From assembly GCA_015486475.1 (NCBI GenBank), contig WFRO01000119.1, forward strand, positions 1-24,864: a stretch of DNA of 24,864 bases, in the 5' to 3' direction. The stretch comes from Bacteroidales bacterium. Its GTDB lineage: Bacteria > Bacteroidota > Bacteroidia > Bacteroidales > VadinHA17. This document shows positions 22,330-24,864 of this stretch, one piece after another. Within the stretch, counting starts at the first letter, position 1. The number at the start of each line of letters is the position of its first letter. Under the pieces are notes generated by a model. It saw only the letters and a list, made by a program, of their open reading frames with translations. It was not told where the DNA came from and searched no databases. Position numbers and translations under genes: made by a program.

Positions 22330-24078
22330 ATGTACCGAACACATACATGCGGCGAGCTCAGGATCGAAGATGCAGGGAAAGAGGTGACCCTGGCGGGATG
22401 GGTGCATCGCTCGCGTGACCTGGGAGGGATGACCTTCCTTGACCTGCGGGATCGTTACGGGATCACGCAGCTGGTCTTTGATATGCGGCAGGATGAAGGT
22501 CTTTGCCGGGAAGCCCGTAAGCTGGGCAGAGAGTATGTTGTACAGGTAAAAGGAGAGGTGCGGGAACGCTCCAGCAAGAATAAAAAGCTGCCTACCGGAG
22601 ATATAGAGATCGAGGTAAAAGAACTTCGCATACTGGGCGCGTCAGAGGTGCCGCCCTTCACCCTGGAGGAGGAGAGTGACGGGGGAGAAGAGATACGTAT
22701 GAAATACCGGTACCTGGACCTGCGGCGCACACCCCTGAAAGAAAATCTGATCCTGCGCCACCGTGTGGCCCAGAAAATAAGGAATTATCTGGATGCACAG
22801 GGGTTCCTCGAGATAGAGACCCCGGCGCTTATCAAATCCACGCCGGAAGGCGCCCGGGATTTTGTGGTGCCGTCGCGTCTGCATGAACGGCAGTTCTATG
22901 CCCTGCCGCAGTCACCCCAGATCTTCAAACAACTGTTGATGATCGCCGGCTACGATAAATATTTCCAGCTGGTGAAATGCTTCCGGGATGAAGACCTGCG
23001 TGCTGACAGACAGCCTGAATTTACACAGGTCGACTGTGAAATGTCCTTCATCGACCAGGAGGATGTGCTGCAGGTTTTCGAAGGGCTGATCAAGGAGTTA
23101 CTGGCTTCGGTCGTAAATTTTAAAATAGATGGGAATTTCCCCCGTTTGTCCTGGGATGAGGCCATGCAGCGCTACGGCACGGATAAACCGGACACACGCT
23201 TCGGGATGGAGTTGCATGAGTTGACGGATCTGGTAAAAGGGAAGGGATTCCGTGTATTTGACGAGGCTGCCTGGATGGGGGCGATCTGTGTCCCCGGGGC
23301 TGCCGGTTATTCCCGGAAACAGCTGGATCAGCTGACCGACTGGGTCAAGCGTCCGCAGATAGGGGCCGGGGGCATGGTGTATGTTAAATACAACGGCGAC
23401 GGTACGGTAAAATCGTCGGTGGACAAGTTCTTTGCTCCGGAGGACCTGCGATCCTGGGGCGAGGCCTGTGGGGCTTCGGCGGGCGATCTCCTGCTGCTGC
23501 TCTCGGGAGAAAAAGAGCGTACGCTGTTTGCAATGTCTGAGCTGCGCCTGGAAATGGGTGAGCGTCTGGGCCTGCGGGACAAGAGAGCGTTCGCCCCCCT
23601 GTGGGTGACAGACTTCCCATTGCTGGAGTGGGATGAGGAGGAGAACCGGTTCGTGGCCAAACATCACCCTTTTACCTCGCCCCGTGAGGAAGATCTTGCC
23701 CTGCTGGAAAAAGATCCTGCCGCGGTACGTGCCAACGCCTACGACCTGGTGATCAATGGCGTGGAGATAGGAGGCGGGTCGATACGTATCCATGACACGG
23801 ACCTGCAGGCACGCATGCTGGATCTGCTGGGATTCTCACCCGAGGATGCAGAACAGCAGTTCGGATTCCTGCTGGAAGCCCTGCGCTATGGCACACCGCC
23901 CCACGGAGGGATCGCTCTCGGCTTTGACCGGCTGGTGGCCCTGCTGGGAGGAGGAGATTCCATACGCGACTATATCGCTTTCCCCAAAAACAATGCTGCC
24001 CGCGACATGATGGCAGATGCACCTAATTATATCTCCGAAAAACAATTGAAAGAACTTCATATCAGTTTTCGTGGGTAA
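22330..24078 (+). CDS. aspS: Aspartyl-tRNA synthetase
   Basis: A 582-residue bacterial-type class IIb synthetase. The N-terminal OB-fold anticodon-binding domain includes LAGWVHRSRDLGGMTFLDLRDR. Motif 1 is near FLEIETPALIKSTPEGARDF (about 159-178), motif 2 is FRDEDLR (218-224), a GAD insertion domain lies roughly at 280-410, and motif 3 is GGIALGFDRL with R534. An in-frame ATG at 22312 would add six residues, but it overlaps the promoter box, and relatives begin MYRTHTCGEL, so 22330 is chosen. Whether it also charges tRNA-Asn cannot be told without knowing if asnS is present elsewhere. Confidence 0.96.
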   Translation: MYRTHTCGELRIEDAGKEVTLAGWVHRSRDLGGMTFLDLRDRYGITQLVFDMRQDEGLCREARKLGREYVVQVKGEVRERSSKNKKLPTGDIEIEVKELRILGASEVPPFTLEEESDGGEEIRMKYRYLDLRRTPLKENLILRHRVAQKIRNYLDAQGFLEIETPALIKSTPEGARDFVVPSRLHERQFYALPQSPQIFKQLLMIAGYDKYFQLVKCFRDEDLRADRQPEFTQVDCEMSFIDQEDVLQVFEGLIKELLASVVNFKIDGNFPRLSWDEAMQRYGTDKPDTRFGMELHELTDLVKGKGFRVFDEAAWMGAICVPGAAGYSRKQLDQLTDWVKRPQIGAGGMVYVKYNGDGTVKSSVDKFFAPEDLRSWGEACGASAGDLLLLLSGEKERTLFAMSELRLEMGERLGLRDKRAFAPLWVTDFPLLEWDEEENRFVAKHHPFTSPREEDLALLEKDPAAVRANAYDLVINGVEIGGGSIRIHDTDLQARMLDLLGFSPEDAEQQFGFLLEALRYGTPPHGGIALGFDRLVALLGGGDSIRDYIAFPKNNAARDMMADAPNYISEKQLKELHISFRG

Positions 24079-24170
24079 TTTGGTGCGATTGTTGATAAGT
24101 ATTCTGAAAAAAAATTTCTTCGTTTTTTTAACAATCTTTATTTTCGGGGTTTCTAAATTTTGGTGTTGCC

Positions 24171-24503
24171 ATGATAAAAAAAGATATTATCAGTGAAAAA
24201 CACTTGATGTTCTCATTTCCCGACGACAGCCGTTTCAGCTTTCTTCTGGCCGGGGAGGTGCGGAAGGAGCTGGAGGCGATCCGGATCCTGCGGGATATGA
24301 GGATCACTGTTAACATGGAGACTATCCATTTTGTGGATAGTCAGGGGTTTGATTTTCTTGTGGAGATGGCAAGGAATGCCGAACAATGCATGTATAAATT
24401 TGAGATGATCCATATCCTGCCGGAGGTGCATGAGTTGATCCGGCTTCTGGAGTTGGAGAATATCCTGGGCGAAGGCCCTGAGATCCTGAAGAGCTGTTCC
24501 TGA
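24171..24503 (+). CDS. Stand-alone STAS-domain protein (anti-anti-sigma-like)
   Basis: A 110-residue protein. The central segment I-T-V-N-M-E-T-I-H-F-V-D-S-Q-G-F (about 45-60) matches the STAS beta strand and phosphorylation loop, with D56-S57-x-G59 in place of the D-S-x-G of SpoIIAA-type proteins, so S57 could be the kinase target. The rest follows the STAS order, with helices around 60-72 and 85-100. Such proteins usually partner with an RsbW/SpoIIAB-like kinase or a phosphatase, neither of which is in the window. Preceded by a 92-bp AT-rich gap after aspS without a clean promoter box. Moderate confidence in the fold, low in any pathway. Confidence 0.75.
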   Translation: MIKKDIISEKHLMFSFPDDSRFSFLLAGEVRKELEAIRILRDMRITVNMETIHFVDSQGFDFLVEMARNAEQCMYKFEMIHILPEVHELIRLLELENILGEGPEILKSCS

Positions 24504-24585
24504 GCTCCATCACTACCTGGATCTTGTGATCAAATTCTGATCTGACGACACCTGTAACAGGAATTCCTCATTCTCCTGACCGGAA

Positions 24586-24864
24586 TTACTTTTTCCTGCT
24601 CTGCTGCATGGGGTTGGGCCGCGAAGTCCGGTTGTACTTGAACAGTTCGAAACGGTTGATCTGCTCAACAGGAGGCCATGCATTGTTGCTGAGGTCAGTG
24701 TCGGCGGTTTCCCGTAGAGGATCGACGACGATCTGTTTCACTTTTTGCGGGAAGGGAAACACTTTCGTGACGGTCTTGTTGTTCCTTCTCCAGATCTCGG
24801 CCGGTATTTTGATCTCTTTTTTTGAATTATCCTCAAAGGTGAACTCCAGGAGGATGGGCATGAC
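24586..24864 (-). CDS. C-terminal end of a probable M1-family metallopeptidase (truncated by window edge)
   Basis: The open frame runs off the right edge; 93 codons are visible and the N-terminal body with any HExxH site lies outside. The end pattern (I-P-A-E-I-W-R-R-N, then V-V-D-P-x-x-E-T-A-D-T-D-x-x-N-N-x-W-P, then a basic N-P-M-Q-Q-S-R-K-K tail) is what I recall from the C-terminus of Bacteroidota M1 aminopeptidases. The apparent ATG at 24861 is simply the first Met in the window and not the start. Confidence 0.6.
   Translation of the reverse strand, partial: VMPILLEFTFEDNSKKEIKIPAEIWRRNNKTVTKVFPFPQKVKQIVVDPLRETADTDLSNNAWPPVEQINRFELFKYNRTSRPNPMQQSRKK

Overview
The window reads as a chromosomal segment of a Bacteroidota bacterium, most likely of the order Bacteroidales. 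This rests on three things: the many promoter boxes of the TAnnTTTG type in place of sigma70 sites, start codons without obvious Shine-Dalgarno sequences, and gene families and neighbourhoods typical of the phylum (acpP-fabF-rnc-IPExxxVDY protein, an RprX/RprY-like two-component pair, an exbB/exbD/exbD operon with an extra membrane protein, and small secreted proteins of unknown function). No phage, transposase, integrase, CRISPR array or rRNA gene was seen. It is mostly a housekeeping region.

Layout. 1-1459: 3' part of lepA. 1568-2257: secreted protein of unknown function. 2266-4422 (-): response regulator and sensor kinase. 4423-4861: a structured intergenic region with four exactly 10-bp-phased TTAAC repeats, a possible short divergent RNA ending in a strong terminator, and a cluster of three hairpins between direct repeats. 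4862-7528 (-): acpP, fabF, rnc and an IPExxxVDY-like gene in one operon. 7689-8273: purN, convergent with leuS (8287-11409, -). 11529-11836: tRNA-Arg(CCG), its terminator, a second degenerate copy of the tRNA 3' end plus terminator, and a bidirectional terminator. 11837-14238 (-): ExbB/ExbD-type proton-channel operon. 14322-14414 (-): tRNA-Ser(GGA). 14471-16294 (-): tatD and ansA. 16359-20339 (-): two glutamate dehydrogenase paralogues on either side of dprA. 20497-21703 (-): two genes of unknown function. 21768-22226 (-): tadA. 22330-24078: aspS. 24171-24503: stand-alone STAS-domain protein. 24586-24864 (-): 3' end of a probable M1-family peptidase.

How the genes work together. Much of the content serves translation and its fidelity (lepA, leuS, aspS, tadA, two tRNAs), fatty acid synthesis (acpP, fabF), nitrogen metabolism (two GDHs, asparaginase), purine synthesis (purN) and energised envelope transport (exbB/exbD). 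The two GDHs carry different nucleotide-binding fingerprints. The upstream-most (gdh at 19002-20339) looks NAD-type and the other NADP-type, suggesting separate catabolic and biosynthetic enzymes.

The most unusual item is in leuS. About 113 extra residues, with the hallmarks of a DUF559/Vsr-like PD-(D/E)xK nuclease domain and an apparently intact D-x10-E-x-K core, sit in frame between the catalytic domain and the KMSKS loop, with no intein signatures. The second most interesting place is the rprX upstream region, where phased repeats could serve both the kinase operon and a divergent small RNA. All functional statements are read from sequence and family knowledge; no search was run.
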